This document shows, in pieces, positions 47,340-61,250 of a DNA stretch of 64,000 nt. The position numbers and the translations under genes are program-made. The DNA is from a bacterium (GTDB lineage Bacteria; Desulfobacterota_D; UBA1144): positions 35,882-99,881 of the forward strand of contig JABILG010000016.1 of NCBI GenBank assembly GCA_018654605.1. The letters are read 5' to 3'. A model generated the notes under the pieces. The model was not told where the DNA came from. It made no database searches and worked only from the letters and a program-made list of their open reading frames with translations. Every line of letters begins with the position of its first letter. Positions within the stretch are counted from its first letter, which is position 1.

Positions 47340-50300
47340 TTAGTATTCTTGCAGCGGTTTAACTTTTATTATACCTTTTTTTAGATAGTCTATTGCATCA
47401 ATTGCAGCTGTGGCTCCCGCTATAGTTGTAAAATAAGGAACTTGCTTAATCAAAGCTGTTCTTCTAATGCTAAATGACTCTAAAATCTCTTTTTTTGTGG
47501 ATGTCGTATTTACTAAGATATCAATTTCAGCATTTTTCATTAAATCAACTATGTTCCCGGAACCTTCCTTAACTTTTTTAACTATTTGAGATGAGATGTT
47601 ATTTTTCTTTAAATATTCATGTGTACCCTTCGTTGATATAATATCGAAACCCAAAGATATTAGACTTGCGCATAAAGATAAAATCTTAGCTTTATCATCA
47701 TCTTTAACGCTAACAAATGCCTTGCCAGATGTTGGGAGACTATTGCCGGAGGATATTTGAGCCTTAGCAAAAGCTGCCGGTAGGTCTAAATCAATTCCCA
47801 TAGCTTCACCAGTTGATTTCATTTCAGGACCAAGAATTGTATCTACATCAGGAAATTTGATAAATGGAAAGACAGATTCTTTAACACAATAATGATTGAT
47901 TGATATTTCGTTTAGAAAATTTAATTCGGCTAATTTACGCCCTGACATTACTTTTGCAGCTATCTTTGCAATTGGAATCCCGATTGCTTTGCTAATAAAC
48001 GGAATAGTTCTACTAGCCCTAGGATTAACTTCAATCATATATAAATCGTTTCCTTTAATAGCATATTGAATATTTATAAGACCTTTAACTTTTAATCTTA
48101 AAGCAATTTGTTTAGTTTTTTCTTTTAGCTCATTCAATAAATCTTTGGAAAGAGAGTACGGAGGCATTACCATAGTGCTATCGCCTGAATGAACACCAGC
48201 CTCTTCTATATGTTCAAGTATTCCACAAATTACAACATCAGTTTGATCACAGAGAGCATCTACATCGATCTCTTTTGCATCTTTTAAGAATTGGTCCATC
48301 AACAAAGGTCTTTTTAGAGAAATATCTACTTTTCCTTCTAAATAAGACTCTAAATCATTTCGTGAGTAAACAACTTCCATGGATCTGCCGCCTAACACAT
48401 ATGAAGGCCTGACTACCATAGGGTAAGTTATTTCTTCTGACAAATTGAGTGCCTCTTTCTTTGACTTTGCAATTCTAGATTCAGGCTGGAGTATATTAAG
48501 TTGGTCCATTAAGTCTTTAAATCTTTCCCTGTCCTCAGCTATATCAATACTATCTGCAGAAGTCCCCATAATCTTTACACCAGCATTCTCTAGGTCTAGC
48601 GCTAATTTAAGAGGCGTTTGGCCTCCCAAATGAACAATGACACCTTCGGGTTTCTCTTTCTCTAAAATAGCAAGTGTGTCTTCAACCGTCAAAGGCTCGA
48701 AGTAGAGCTTATCAGATGTATCATAGTCCGTACTAACAGTTTCAGGATTACAGTTAATCATTATTGTCTCGTAGCCTTCTTCTTTTAAAGAAAAGGAAGC
48801 GTGGACACAACAATAATCAAATTCAATTCCTTGACCTATCCTATTGGGCCCACTGCCCAAAATGGCAACCTTCTTTTTTTTGGAAGGGTTTGATTCATCT
48901 TCGGTTTGATAAGTAGAATAAAGATAAGGAGTAAATGCTTCGAACTCTGCGGAACAAGTATCTACCATCTTGTAACATGGCAAGATAGAATTTGCGCTCC
49001 TATACGCTCTTACTTCTTTCTCTTCTGTCTTTAATAAGATGGAAATCATAATGTCCGAATACCCATATTCCTTGGCATTCAAGATTAATGCGGGTTTGAT
49101 ATTAGAGATAGTCTTTTTAAGAATTCTTTTTTCTAGATCTATTATCTCTCTTATATTATTTAAAAACCATTTATCAATTTTAGTAATATTAAAGATATCG
49201 TCTACGGATATACCAAGCCTTAAAGCATCTGCCAAATACCAAAGCTTCTCAGGGTCATTAGAAGACAAGATACTAAGAACTTTACCTTTGCTCTTTTCCA
49301 TTCTATCAAAACCAATACTGTCTATCTCTAAAGATCTCATAGCCTTACCTAAAGCTTCTTTAAATGTACTTCCAATCGACATAACCTCTCCAACAGACTT
49401 CATCTGAGTACCTAGTTGAGCTTTAGTTTCAGGAAATTTCTCGAATGTAAATCTAGGAATCTTAACAACCACATAGTCAAGAGTAGGTTCAAAGGATGCT
49501 GGTGTATCTCTTGTTATATCATTAGGGAGTTCATCAAGTGAATAGCCTACAGCTAATTTTGCAGCGATTTTGGCGATAGGATATCCCGTAGCTTTAGAAG
49601 CCAGAGCCGAGCTTCTTGAAACCCTAGGATTCATTTCTATTACTACTACATCACCATTCTCAGGATTGATACCAAACTGAATATTTGACCCACCAGTATC
49701 AACTCCAATTTCTCTAATTATATCTATAGAATAGTTTCTTAATATTTGATACTGCTTGTCTGTTAAAGTTTGAGCTGGAGCGACAGTGATACTGTCACCT
49801 GTATGGACTCCCATAGGATCAAAATTCTCGATTGAACAAATTATGACTACATTGTCTTTAGTATCTCTAACCACCTCAAGTTCGAATTCCTTCCAACCTA
49901 TTATTGACTCGTCTACTTGGACTTCAGAAATGGGACTGGCCTCAAGGCCATCTTTAAGTAAAATTTTAAATTCATCATAACTATAAGCAATACTTCCTCC
50001 GGTTCCACCCAGAGTAAAAGAAGGTCTTATGATTGCTGGAAAACCTATATCCTTAATTTGTTTTAATCCTGATTCGTAATTCGAAATAATAGCACTGTTT
50101 GGTACCCTTAGACCGATTTTCTCCATTGCATTTTTAAAGCTCTCTCTCTTCTCAGCTTTCTCAATCGCCTCAATACTTGCACCTATTAGTTCAACATTAT
50201 ATTTCTTTAGAATTCCTTTAGCATCCAATTCCATAGCTAGATTTAAAGCTGTTTGACCACCAATAGTGGGCAAAATAGTATCAGGTCTTTCTTTGATAAT

Positions 50301-50531
50301 TATCTTTTCTAAAGTTTCTACATTCAAGGGCTCAATGTATGTTCTATCTGAGAAATCAGGATCTGTCATAATAGTAGCAGGATTGCTATTTACAAGAATA
50401 ACTTTATAACCTTCTTCCTTCAGAGCTTTACATGCTTGGGTTCCTGAATAATCAAATTCACATGCTTGTCCAATTACTATTGGACCTGAACCAATTACTA
50501 AAATAGATTGGATATCGACTCTCTTTGGCAT
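47340..50531 (-). CDS. carB: carbamoyl-phosphate synthase large subunit
   Basis: 1063 aa; duplicated ATP-grasp halves; [24 protein letters not shown]. Confidence 0.98.
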   Translation of the reverse strand: MPKRVDIQSILVIGSGPIVIGQACEFDYSGTQACKALKEEGYKVILVNSNPATIMTDPDFSDRTYIEPLNVETLEKIIIKERPDTILPTIGGQTALNLAMELDAKGILKKYNVELIGASIEAIEKAEKRESFKNAMEKIGLRVPNSAIISNYESGLKQIKDIGFPAIIRPSFTLGGTGGSIAYSYDEFKILLKDGLEASPISEVQVDESIIGWKEFELEVVRDTKDNVVIICSIENFDPMGVHTGDSITVAPAQTLTDKQYQILRNYSIDIIREIGVDTGGSNIQFGINPENGDVVVIEMNPRVSRSSALASKATGYPIAKIAAKLAVGYSLDELPNDITRDTPASFEPTLDYVVVKIPRFTFEKFPETKAQLGTQMKSVGEVMSIGSTFKEALGKAMRSLEIDSIGFDRMEKSKGKVLSILSSNDPEKLWYLADALRLGISVDDIFNITKIDKWFLNNIREIIDLEKRILKKTISNIKPALILNAKEYGYSDIMISILLKTEEKEVRAYRSANSILPCYKMVDTCSAEFEAFTPYLYSTYQTEDESNPSKKKKVAILGSGPNRIGQGIEFDYCCVHASFSLKEEGYETIMINCNPETVSTDYDTSDKLYFEPLTVEDTLAILEKEKPEGVIVHLGGQTPLKLALDLENAGVKIMGTSADSIDIAEDRERFKDLMDQLNILQPESRIAKSKKEALNLSEEITYPMVVRPSYVLGGRSMEVVYSRNDLESYLEGKVDISLKRPLLMDQFLKDAKEIDVDALCDQTDVVICGILEHIEEAGVHSGDSTMVMPPYSLSKDLLNELKEKTKQIALRLKVKGLINIQYAIKGNDLYMIEVNPRASRTIPFISKAIGIPIAKIAAKVMSGRKLAELNFLNEISINHYCVKESVFPFIKFPDVDTILGPEMKSTGEAMGIDLDLPAAFAKAQISSGNSLPTSGKAFVSVKDDDKAKILSLCASLISLGFDIISTKGTHEYLKKNNISSQIVKKVKEGSGNIVDLMKNAEIDILVNTTSTKKEILESFSIRRTALIKQVPYFTTIAGATAAIDAIDYLKKGIIKVKPLQEY

Positions 50532-50551
50532 AATTTGTAAAACTTATCTAA

Positions 50552-52462
<1,911 letters not shown>

Positions 52463-52497
52463 TTACTAATTAGTTTATTTTGTAAAATAAATATCTT

Positions 52498-53523
52498 ATG
52501 ATTAAAATTAATTTCATGAATTATATAATGGGGATAGAAACATCTTGTGACGAGACTAGCGTTTCAATAATAAATTCAGAGGGTTGTGTTTTATCTAACT
52601 CTACGTTTAGTCAGATTAGTATTCACAAAAAATATGGTGGCGTTGTCCCTGAAATCGCATCTAAGAATCACTTGGAGAAAATTATACCCGTTATCGATTC
52701 GTCCTTAAAAGAGGCAAGAAAAAAAATAGAGGAAATTGATTACCTTTGTGTAACGAATGGTCCTGGGCTAGTTAATTGCCTGATGATAGGTGTAGCCACC
52801 ACAAAATCAATCGGATTACTCAAAAATATAAATGTTTTACCTATTAATCACTTAGAAGGACATGTAGCTTCTTGTTTTATTGAGAATAAAATAAATTTTC
52901 CTTCAATTTGCTTAGTAGCATCAGGGGGTCACACCAATTTATACCTACTAGAAAATGAAAAGGAGTTTCACCTTATCTCTTCCACGAGAGATGACGCAGC
53001 AGGTGAAGCTTTTGATAAGGGTGCTAAGATTTTAGGCTTAGATTACCCTGGTGGAGTTGAAATCGATAGACTCTCTAAAGATGGTAGCAAAAAATTTCAC
53101 TCCTTCCCTGTTGCTAATCTAGAAGCTAGCTTGGACTTTAGCTTTAGTGGATTAAAAACTTCTCTTAAATACTTTATTGAAAAAAATAAAGATTGGGGAA
53201 ATAATATTGAGGACATTGCCTGCTGCTATCAAGAAGCAATAGTAGAATCTCTACTTGTCAAAACAAAAAAAGCCGCAATAAAATTTAACTCAAAAAATAT
53301 ATTGTTTGCAGGTGGAGTCGCATGTAATTCTAGACTTAGAGAAACAGCAAAAGACTTTTTTGGAACTAGAGCTTTGTTTCCATCTAATCAATATTGCACA
53401 GATAACGGAGCCATGATTGCCATGCGTGGTCTTCAGAAAATCAGACTAAAAGATACAAAAGCTGACAGTAAATTCCCTGTTTTTAGTAGCAGCAAAGTAA
53501 TTGCTAACCTAAATCTGGATTAA
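52498..53523 (+). CDS. tsaD: tRNA N6-adenosine threonylcarbamoyltransferase
   Basis: MGIETSCDETSVSII, VPEIASKNHLE, NHLEGHVAS, FAGGVACNSRLR. Internal ATG at 52516 or 52528 possible. Confidence 0.96.
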   Translation: MIKINFMNYIMGIETSCDETSVSIINSEGCVLSNSTFSQISIHKKYGGVVPEIASKNHLEKIIPVIDSSLKEARKKIEEIDYLCVTNGPGLVNCLMIGVATTKSIGLLKNINVLPINHLEGHVASCFIENKINFPSICLVASGGHTNLYLLENEKEFHLISSTRDDAAGEAFDKGAKILGLDYPGGVEIDRLSKDGSKKFHSFPVANLEASLDFSFSGLKTSLKYFIEKNKDWGNNIEDIACCYQEAIVESLLVKTKKAAIKFNSKNILFAGGVACNSRLRETAKDFFGTRALFPSNQYCTDNGAMIAMRGLQKIRLKDTKADSKFPVFSSSKVIANLNLD

Positions 53524-56500
53524 TGAAATCGAAATCATCGATATTTAAACCTTTTGACTCTAACAACTTGGATATTTCCTTAGGAACAATCTTAATAAAT
53601 TGATTCTTTATGGTGTCAAATGACTCCAAAAGCATTGAAGCTTTTTTGCTACTAGTAGCACCTAAATGCTTAGTTAAGATTTCTTTAATTTTTAATAAAT
53701 CTTTAAGATTAACTTTCTCTATCGTAACCATATCTTGGTTAACTTGTTCATATATGTCCTCATTCTCATTCAATATATATGCAATGCCACCTGACATTCC
53801 AGCGCCTAAATTCTTACCTATAGGTCCAAAGATATAAACTTCGCCTCCAGTCATATATTCACATGCATGATCACCGACACCCTCTACAACTGCGACTGCT
53901 CCACTATTTCTGACACAAAATCTCTCACCTGCTGTACCTGCCGCAAACAAGTATCCAGCAGTAGCACCATATAAAACGGTATTCCCTATTATTGAATTTC
54001 CATCTGTAGAAAAATCTGACTCTCTATCTGGATAAATATTAATTCTGCCTCCATGCATTGACTTACCCACATAATCATTAGCCTCACCCTCTAAATTAAT
54101 CTTTACACCGTTAATAAGATATGCACCAAATGACTGTCCTGCATATCCTCTAAAGTTAATCGATATCGTATCACTAGGTAAGCCTTTATTGCCGAACTTT
54201 TTAGCTATTGCGGATGAAAGGATAGCTCCGACTGACCTATCTTTAGTTTTAATTAACATATCAAATGAATTCTTTTTAAATTCGTGAATACTAGAAGTAA
54301 ATATATTTATAAGTTCATAATCAATAGGGTCTTCGTTTCTGACATTTCGTTCCATGACTCTTTTTCTAGGCTTCTCATTGGAAGGATCTGGGTCAGCAAT
54401 TAGTCTGGAAAGATCGAGATTGTTGGTTTTTTGAAAATCAACATCTATATCAGGTTCCAAGAATTCTGTTCTTCCGATTATCTCATCAAGTGACTTAACT
54501 CCTATGCTGGCTAAAATCTCTCTAACCTCTGAAGCTATAGAATACAAATAGTTGATTGCGTCTTGAGGTACTCCAGGAAACTTCTTTCTTAATTCAGGCT
54601 TTTGAGACGCTATGCCGACAGGACAAGTATTAACATGGCACTGTCTAGCCATTACGCAACCAAGAGCTACTAGAACAGAGGTTCCAAAACCATACTCTTC
54701 CGCACCTAAAATTGCTGCCTTAACAACATCTGAGGCCTTCTGGAAACCTCCATCAACACTAAGACAAACTCTACCTCTTAAATCATTCATGACTAAGACT
54801 TGCTGGGTTTCAGCTAGCCCCATCTCCCAAGGTATCCCGGCATGTTTAATGGAACCCAAAGGTGAAGCCCCTGTTCCTCCTTCACAACCAGAAATCTGAA
54901 TATAATCAGAATACCCCTTTACTACACCAGCAGCTACAGTACCTACTCCGACTTCCGAAACTAATTTAACCCCGACTTTTGCGGAGGGATTTGAATGTTT
55001 TAAGTCGTAAATTAATTGGGCTAAATCTTCTATGCTGTAAATATCATGGTGCGGTGGAGGAGATATGAGCCCTACTCCAGGAGTTGATAATCTTTGCGAA
55101 GCAATCTCCTGAGTGACTTTTTCACCAGGAATTTGTCCTCCCTCTCCAGGCTTTGCTCCCTGAGCCATCTTGATCTCAATTTGTTCGGCAGAAGCCAAAT
55201 ATTCTGGGGTAACTCCAAATCTTCCTGAAGCTACTTGTTTTATTGCACTATTTCTTAAATCACCATTCTCATCTTGAGTAAACCTATCTGAATTTTCTCC
55301 GCCTTCCCCACTATTACTTTTACCCCCAATCTCATTCATTGCTATTGCAACAGCTTCGTGTGCCTCTGTACTAAGCGCACCATGAGACATTGCTCCTGTT
55401 CTAAATCTTTTCATTATCTCTTCTACGGGTTCAACATTACTTATATCGATTTGTTTCTTTGAGCTTAATTTTAACAAGTCTCTGATAAGAAAAGGAGGTC
55501 GATCTTCAGACATTTTAACGAATCTCTTATAATCATCATGAGAACCTGTCTTCGAAGCTCTTCTTATTGCTTTAAATACAGGGGGATTTAATGAGTGATA
55601 CTCACCATCTTTTCTAAATCTATAAATACCCTCTTCTTTAAGTTTATTATCGGTTTCTTTATATCCTCTTGAATGAAGAAATAGCGTGTCGAATTCAAAA
55701 TTGCTTAAAGACACACCCCCTAGTCTGCTAACAGTTCCTGGGAAGAATTCATTTGAAGTATCTTCGTCAATTCCAATAATCTCAAAAATCTGAGACCCTG
55801 TATAACTAGCTACAGTACTAATCCCCATCTTGGACATGACCTTTAAAATTCCTCTTTCTAAAGCAACTTTGTAGTTTGATTCATATTCTTTGGGGTCGCC
55901 ATCAAATTTCTTCATCCAGTCAGCAGAGCTCGCAAAAGCAAGGTAAGGGTTAACTGCAGACGCTCCATAGCCTAATAAACAACAAATGTGATGATCTTCT
56001 TTAATTTCAGCACTTTCCACTATAATAGAAACGTTCATCCTTTTACCTGAGAGTATCAACTCATTGTGAATAGCGCTAACCGCTAAGAGCATTGGTATAG
56101 GACATTTATCTTTTGATATTCCTCTGTCGGATAAAATTAAGACAGTGGTACCGTTGTCGACTTCATTAATTGCTTTTTCCTTTATATTACTTAAGGATTC
56201 TTTTAGATTATTATTCTTATTTATTTCAAATAAAGTATTTATTTTTGATACCTTAAAAGAAGCTGAGTCTAGATTGTTAATCCATGAGAATTCTTTATTT
56301 GTTAAAACCGGGGAATCGAAAAAAATATAATTATTATCATCTCCGATTTTATCGAAAAAATTTGACTTGTCACCTATTACAACCCTTAAGGACATAACGC
56401 TATCTTCTCTGTAAGGGTCGATAGGTGGATTCGTAACCTGAGCAAATCTTTGTTTAAAATAAGAAAAAACTGATTTTGGCTTAGAGGAAAGAGCGGCTAT

Positions 56501-57997
56501 AGGAGTATCATCGCCCATTGATCCAATTGGCTCTTTACCAGTCAAACTCATTGGCTCAATGAGTCTTTCCAAGTCTTCCAAGGAATACCCAAAAGCTTTT
56601 TGAAGAAGCAGCAGACTATCTTCGTTGATATGAGATTCTTCGTCAGTGGTAACTTGAGTTGATTCAATTATTTCTTTTGCACTTAGGAATTTCTCGGAAG
56701 TCCACTTAGTAAAGTTTCCACTACTAGAGATGCTTTCCTTAACTTCTTTATCAAAAAGTAAAACCTTTTCTTTTGTATCAACGGCTAATATCTTTCCTGG
56801 CCCTACTCTACCCGACCTTATTATATCCTTGGGTTGCAAATTCAACATTCCAGCTTCAGACCCCAAAACAATCATGTCGTCTTTAGTTATGTGATATCTA
56901 ATAGGTCTTAATCCATTCCTATCTAGAACAGCTCCAATGTACCTTCCATCAGTAAATACAATAGCAGAAGGTCCATCCCAAGGCTCTACTATGCAAGAAC
57001 TATAATCGTAAAAGGCTTTTGTACTTTCAGATAAGTCAGAAATTTTCTCATAAGCCTCGGGAACAAGCATGCAAATAGATTCCAATATGCTCCTTCCAGA
57101 AAGGGTCATTAACTCTAAAGCATTATCTAATTCTGAGGAGTCGCTACCGTTATCGTCCACAAATGGCTTAAGTGATTCTATGTCATCCTTCCAAACATTC
57201 GATATTGCACAATTCTCCCTAGCTTTCATCCAATTCCTATTTCCTTGGATAGTATTTATTTCTCCGTTATGGCCCAAAGTTCTGAATGGATGAGCTCTTT
57301 TCCAATCCGGGAAGGTATTAGTACTATATCTTTGGTGAAAGATGGCCATCGAAGTTTTAAAATTGGGGTTCCTTAAATCTAAATAAAATTGATCCAACTG
57401 ATGAGCTTGAAGCATTCCTTTATATAAAATAGTTTTTGAGGAAAGCGAACAACAATAATAGTCCTTAATGCTATTTAATTCTTTAGTAATAATCTTTCTT
57501 AGCTTATAAAGATCTCTTTCAAAAACATCTTGATCAATGAGATCTTTGGTAGAAATAAAGAATTGATATATTTCAGGGAGACTTTCTCTAGCAACAGTCC
57601 CTATTGAAGAAGGATTGATTGGGACCTCACGAACAGCAACAAGATTAAAATCTTTACTAATTAGATTTCTTATCTTCTTACTACATTCATCAAATTCTGC
57701 AGTTTCCTTGGGCAAGAAGAACATTCCTACAGCCAAATTTCCTAGAGTTATATCTTGAACACTGTTATAGGCAAAAAAATCATTAAATAACTCTAATGGA
57801 ATTTGAGTTAAAACACCTGCTCCATCACCAGTCTTTTTGTCTCCTCCTACAGCACCTCTATGAGTTAAGTTAACAACACCTTCAAGGGCTTTTTGAAGAA
57901 TTTTATTTGTTCTCTTACCATTGATATCTGCTACAAAACCCACTCCACATGCGTCATGCTCGAATTCTTTCTCATATAAAAGTCTATTTCTTTTCAT
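53504..57997 (-). CDS. gltB: glutamate synthase large subunit
   Basis: DACGVGFVADINGK, FHQRYSTNTFPDW, FRTGAMSHGALS, CHVNTCPVGIA. Confidence 0.97.
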   Translation of the reverse strand: MKRNRLLYEKEFEHDACGVGFVADINGKRTNKILQKALEGVVNLTHRGAVGGDKKTGDGAGVLTQIPLELFNDFFAYNSVQDITLGNLAVGMFFLPKETAEFDECSKKIRNLISKDFNLVAVREVPINPSSIGTVARESLPEIYQFFISTKDLIDQDVFERDLYKLRKIITKELNSIKDYYCCSLSSKTILYKGMLQAHQLDQFYLDLRNPNFKTSMAIFHQRYSTNTFPDWKRAHPFRTLGHNGEINTIQGNRNWMKARENCAISNVWKDDIESLKPFVDDNGSDSSELDNALELMTLSGRSILESICMLVPEAYEKISDLSESTKAFYDYSSCIVEPWDGPSAIVFTDGRYIGAVLDRNGLRPIRYHITKDDMIVLGSEAGMLNLQPKDIIRSGRVGPGKILAVDTKEKVLLFDKEVKESISSSGNFTKWTSEKFLSAKEIIESTQVTTDEESHINEDSLLLLQKAFGYSLEDLERLIEPMSLTGKEPIGSMGDDTPIAALSSKPKSVFSYFKQRFAQVTNPPIDPYREDSVMSLRVVIGDKSNFFDKIGDDNNYIFFDSPVLTNKEFSWINNLDSASFKVSKINTLFEINKNNNLKESLSNIKEKAINEVDNGTTVLILSDRGISKDKCPIPMLLAVSAIHNELILSGKRMNVSIIVESAEIKEDHHICCLLGYGASAVNPYLAFASSADWMKKFDGDPKEYESNYKVALERGILKVMSKMGISTVASYTGSQIFEIIGIDEDTSNEFFPGTVSRLGGVSLSNFEFDTLFLHSRGYKETDNKLKEEGIYRFRKDGEYHSLNPPVFKAIRRASKTGSHDDYKRFVKMSEDRPPFLIRDLLKLSSKKQIDISNVEPVEEIMKRFRTGAMSHGALSTEAHEAVAIAMNEIGGKSNSGEGGENSDRFTQDENGDLRNSAIKQVASGRFGVTPEYLASAEQIEIKMAQGAKPGEGGQIPGEKVTQEIASQRLSTPGVGLISPPPHHDIYSIEDLAQLIYDLKHSNPSAKVGVKLVSEVGVGTVAAGVVKGYSDYIQISGCEGGTGASPLGSIKHAGIPWEMGLAETQQVLVMNDLRGRVCLSVDGGFQKASDVVKAAILGAEEYGFGTSVLVALGCVMARQCHVNTCPVGIASQKPELRKKFPGVPQDAINYLYSIASEVREILASIGVKSLDEIIGRTEFLEPDIDVDFQKTNNLDLSRLIADPDPSNEKPRKRVMERNVRNEDPIDYELINIFTSSIHEFKKNSFDMLIKTKDRSVGAILSSAIAKKFGNKGLPSDTISINFRGYAGQSFGAYLINGVKINLEGEANDYVGKSMHGGRINIYPDRESDFSTDGNSIIGNTVLYGATAGYLFAAGTAGERFCVRNSGAVAVVEGVGDHACEYMTGGEVYIFGPIGKNLGAGMSGGIAYILNENEDIYEQVNQDMVTIEKVNLKDLLKIKEILTKHLGATSSKKASMLLESFDTIKNQFIKIVPKEISKLLESKGLNIDDFDFINPDLG

Positions 57998-58156
57998 AAT
58001 AAAACCAACAGGGGATAATAATATAATTTTACACTAAAAAACAGACAAATTTGAAATTTGTTAAATTGTAACAAAGGGGGCAATAATCTCTCAGAAAAAA
58101 GAAATCTAACATAATCTTTTATATAATCAAAAATCCTATACAATATTATTTAAATA

Positions 58157-58951
58157 ATGAAAAATGATATTCCTATTGTCTTATGTGTAGCTGGATCTGA
58201 TTCTGGTGGTGGAGCTGGGATACAAGCAGATATAAAAACTCTTACTACATTAAAAGTTTTTGCTACAACAGCGATAACCTGTATAACTGCACAAAATACT
58301 AGGGAAATTCTATCTATCAAGAAGGTTTCCCCAAAAATTATTTCTGACCAAATTGCAGCAGTCTTTAACGATTTTCATATCTCCGCAATCAAAGTTGGAA
58401 TGCTATATGATGCCAGCATAATGAGAGTAGTTAGTGAATCATTAATAAAATTCCCTGAAGTTCCTATCATTCTTGACCCTGTAATGATATCAAAGTCTGG
58501 TAATTATCTTTTGAAACCAGATTCAATTAAATTTTTTATAAAGAATATGATTCCAAAATCCTACTTAATCACACCAAATATTCATGAAGCATTAGAAATA
58601 ACAAAGATGGAAAGAATTCAATCTAAAGTGGAGATTGAAAAATGTTTTAATAAGTTTCTAGGTTTAGGAGCGTCTAATATTCTAATCAAAGGTGGGCACC
58701 TTGCAAACAAAAAAACTTCGACAGATTACCTTTATTTCGATAAAAAAGTTCACACCATTTCTGGTACAAGGTATCTTACAAAAAATACTCATGGTACTGG
58801 ATGTACCTTGTCAGCCGCAATTTCTGGTAATATAGCTTTAGGTATGAACTTACTTAAAGCAACAAAAAAGGCGAAAGATTTTGTAAATAAGGGAATAAAA
58901 GAATCATTTAATATAGGAGAGGGCCATGGGCCTTTAAATCATTTTTCGTAG
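58157..58951 (+). CDS. thiD: hydroxymethylpyrimidine/phosphomethylpyrimidine kinase
   Basis: AGSDSGGGAGIQADIKT, KVGMLYD, TKNTHGTGCTLSAAI. Confidence 0.95.
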   Translation: MKNDIPIVLCVAGSDSGGGAGIQADIKTLTTLKVFATTAITCITAQNTREILSIKKVSPKIISDQIAAVFNDFHISAIKVGMLYDASIMRVVSESLIKFPEVPIILDPVMISKSGNYLLKPDSIKFFIKNMIPKSYLITPNIHEALEITKMERIQSKVEIEKCFNKFLGLGASNILIKGGHLANKKTSTDYLYFDKKVHTISGTRYLTKNTHGTGCTLSAAISGNIALGMNLLKATKKAKDFVNKGIKESFNIGEGHGPLNHFS

Positions 58952-58962
58952 GAGCAAAAATA

Positions 58963-59817
58963 ATGAGTAAAAAAATAATAGACGGTAAATTAGTATCGGC
59001 AAATATTAGAGAGGAGATCAAGAAACGTACAAAAGTAATAAAAGAAAAATATTCTAGAGTACCTGGCCTTGCTGCAGTGCTTGTTGGGGAAGATCCAGCA
59101 TCACAGATTTATGTTAGAAATAAAAGAAAGTCTTGTGCTGATGTTGGTATATATTCCGAAGAGCACAAGCTTTCGGAATCCACAACTCAAGATGAATTAT
59201 TGGAATTAATTAATAAACTAAATAATGACGTTAATATCAATGGTATATTGGTGCAGCTTCCTTTGCCAAATCATATAGATGAATCGAATATCCTAAGCTC
59301 GGTTGCATCTGACAAAGATGTAGATGGATTTCATCCTATTAATGCTGGGCATCTATTTGAAGGTAAGCCAGAATTCATTCCATGCACGCCCCACGGGATT
59401 ATAAAGATGCTTGAATTCTATAATATAGATATTGAAGGAAAAAATGCTGTTGTTTTAGGTAGAAGCAATATTGTAGGGAAACCAGCGGCAATTCTATTAC
59501 TTCAAAAAAATGCGACAGTCACCATATGTCATTCTAGAACAAAAAATCTGAATCATGAATTAAAAAAAGCTGATATCATTGTAGCTGCAATTGGGAAAGC
59601 TCATTTTGTAAAGAAAGAAATGGTAAAAGAAGGTGCTGTTGTAATAGATGTTGGAATTAATAGGTTAGAAACAGGAAAACTTGCAGGAGATGTCGACTTT
59701 GATCAAGTACAAGAAATTGCGAGTTTTATAACTCCTGTACCAGGCGGAGTAGGACCTATGACAATCACTATGCTATTGTGGAACACTCTTATTTCTTTAG
59801 AGAAATCAATTGGTTGA
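58963..59817 (+). CDS. folD: methylenetetrahydrofolate dehydrogenase/cyclohydrolase
   Basis: VGEDPASQIYVRNKRKSC, GILVQLPLP, DVDGFHPINAG, GRSNIVGKP, TPVPGGVGPMT. Confidence 0.97.
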   Translation: MSKKIIDGKLVSANIREEIKKRTKVIKEKYSRVPGLAAVLVGEDPASQIYVRNKRKSCADVGIYSEEHKLSESTTQDELLELINKLNNDVNINGILVQLPLPNHIDESNILSSVASDKDVDGFHPINAGHLFEGKPEFIPCTPHGIIKMLEFYNIDIEGKNAVVLGRSNIVGKPAAILLLQKNATVTICHSRTKNLNHELKKADIIVAAIGKAHFVKKEMVKEGAVVIDVGINRLETGKLAGDVDFDQVQEIASFITPVPGGVGPMTITMLLWNTLISLEKSIG

Positions 59818-60159
59818 TTGTTTTATTATATAGTTACCTTCGGTATCTTTTCCATCAAAAATCAATTTAACCGAAGGGTGAGTAAAAGGATTCTTTTCTT
59901 CATCCTCTTCTAAGTTCTGCTGTGAGACGTAAGCTATGTAAACTGTTTTATCCTCATTCTCTGCAAGGACATGGTAGAACGGCTGATTCTTACTTGGTCT
60001 ACGGTCCTCAGGGATTCTTTCTAACCATTCATCTGTATTATTAAAGATAGGATCTACATCAAAGATTATTCCCCTGAAATTAAATTTCTTATGCTTAACC
60101 ACTAAACCTAATTTAAACTTCGCTGGTTTTACGCTCATATAAAAATGATATACATTCAT
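59806..60159 (-). CDS. hspQ: heat-shock protein HspQ/YccV-like (hemimethylated-DNA-binding family)
   Basis: FKLGLVVKHKKFNFRGIIFDVDPIF...QPFYHVLAEN...YVSQQNL. Confidence 0.85.
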   Translation of the reverse strand: MNVYHFYMSVKPAKFKLGLVVKHKKFNFRGIIFDVDPIFNNTDEWLERIPEDRRPSKNQPFYHVLAENEDKTVYIAYVSQQNLEEDEEKNPFTHPSVKLIFDGKDTEGNYIIKQSTN

Positions 60160-60168
60160 TTATAGTTT

Positions 60169-60705
60169 TCAATAACTAATACTATTCAATTTATTAATAT
60201 CTTGCTTATCTAGATTTATAAGAATTTCCTTCAAAGTTTTATCTAAGGTTGGATGAATTAATTCAGAGTCTATCTCAATCAAAGGCATAAGAACGAATGC
60301 TCTTAAGTGCAGTCGGGGATGTGGAATCTGAAGAACTCCATTATATTCCTCAAGGTCAACCAAGATATGTTTACCCATTGATTTCATAAATATTATATCA
60401 ATATCAATTATTCTGGGTTGACTAATCTCAGACAAATTCCTTCCAAAATCAGCCTCGATTCTTTTAGCTGCTTTTAGTAATCCTAAAGGATCTAAATTGG
60501 ACGTAATCTTTAAAGCGATATTTAGAAATTTAGGTTGCTCGTTATCTGGCATAGCAGAACTCTCATATACGCTTGATACATTCTCTATTAGAATATGATT
60601 ACTATCCATAAGTGTTAAACTAGTCGAAAGGCTCTTGATTGCCCTACTTAAATTAAACTCTCTATCGCCAAGATTTGACCCTAAGGATAAATAAAACTCA
60701 TTCAC
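60169..60705 (-). CDS. folK: 2-amino-4-hydroxy-6-hydroxymethyldihydropteridine pyrophosphokinase
   Basis: YLSLGSNLGDRE, FLNIALKI, PRIIDIDIIF, IPHPRLHLRAFVL. Confidence 0.93.
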   Translation of the reverse strand: MNEFYLSLGSNLGDREFNLSRAIKSLSTSLTLMDSNHILIENVSSVYESSAMPDNEQPKFLNIALKITSNLDPLGLLKAAKRIEADFGRNLSEISQPRIIDIDIIFMKSMGKHILVDLEEYNGVLQIPHPRLHLRAFVLMPLIEIDSELIHPTLDKTLKEILINLDKQDINKLNSISY

Positions 60706-60762
60706 TTTCTTATTATAGTTTATTTCTTTGACTTGTTAATATTTTCTGTTTATCTTGAGTTT

Positions 60763-61041
60763 ATGGTTAGAAAAGCAAAAGTATTATCAGACAATAAGAT
60801 TAAACAGCTTGTTCCAACCTGGGCAATAAAAAAGAAGAAGCTTTATAAGAAATTTATTTTTTCAAATTTCTCAGATGCATTGGGGTTCATTGTGCAAATA
60901 GGTATTGAATCTGAGAAACTAAATCATCATCCTACTATTTTAAATACATACAACAAGGTCGAGATATCACTATCCACTCACTCTATTGATGGCTTATCTG
61001 ACTTGGATGTGAAGCTTGCAAATAGTATTGACAATATTTAA
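60763..61041 (+). CDS. 4a-hydroxytetrahydrobiopterin dehydratase (PCD/DCoH)
   Basis: EKLNHHPTILNTYNKVEISLSTHSIDGLSDLDVKLA. Confidence 0.88.
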   Translation: MVRKAKVLSDNKIKQLVPTWAIKKKKLYKKFIFSNFSDALGFIVQIGIESEKLNHHPTILNTYNKVEISLSTHSIDGLSDLDVKLANSIDNI

Positions 61042-61250
61042 ATATCAATAACATTCGAATCATCGTCATCTTTGGATTCTGATTTATAAGGGGTATCTTG
61101 TTTTTTCTTTTTAAAAAAAAGGCTATACAGTTTGGTAATAAAGAAAATTCCTAAAACAATCAGAAAACCTAGGCCAAAAACAAAAACTAGTCCTACTATT
61201 ATTAATATGCTCAAAACAGATGATGTAGTAATCTTTATATTTCTCATCAT
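61038..61250 (-). CDS. small membrane protein with acidic tail, coupled to secA
   Basis: One TM hairpin region, KKKK, DDDD; ATGA overlap with the secA stop. Confidence 0.55.
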   Translation of the reverse strand: MMRNIKITTSSVLSILIIVGLVFVFGLGFLIVLGIFFITKLYSLFFKKKKQDTPYKSESKDDDDSNVIDI

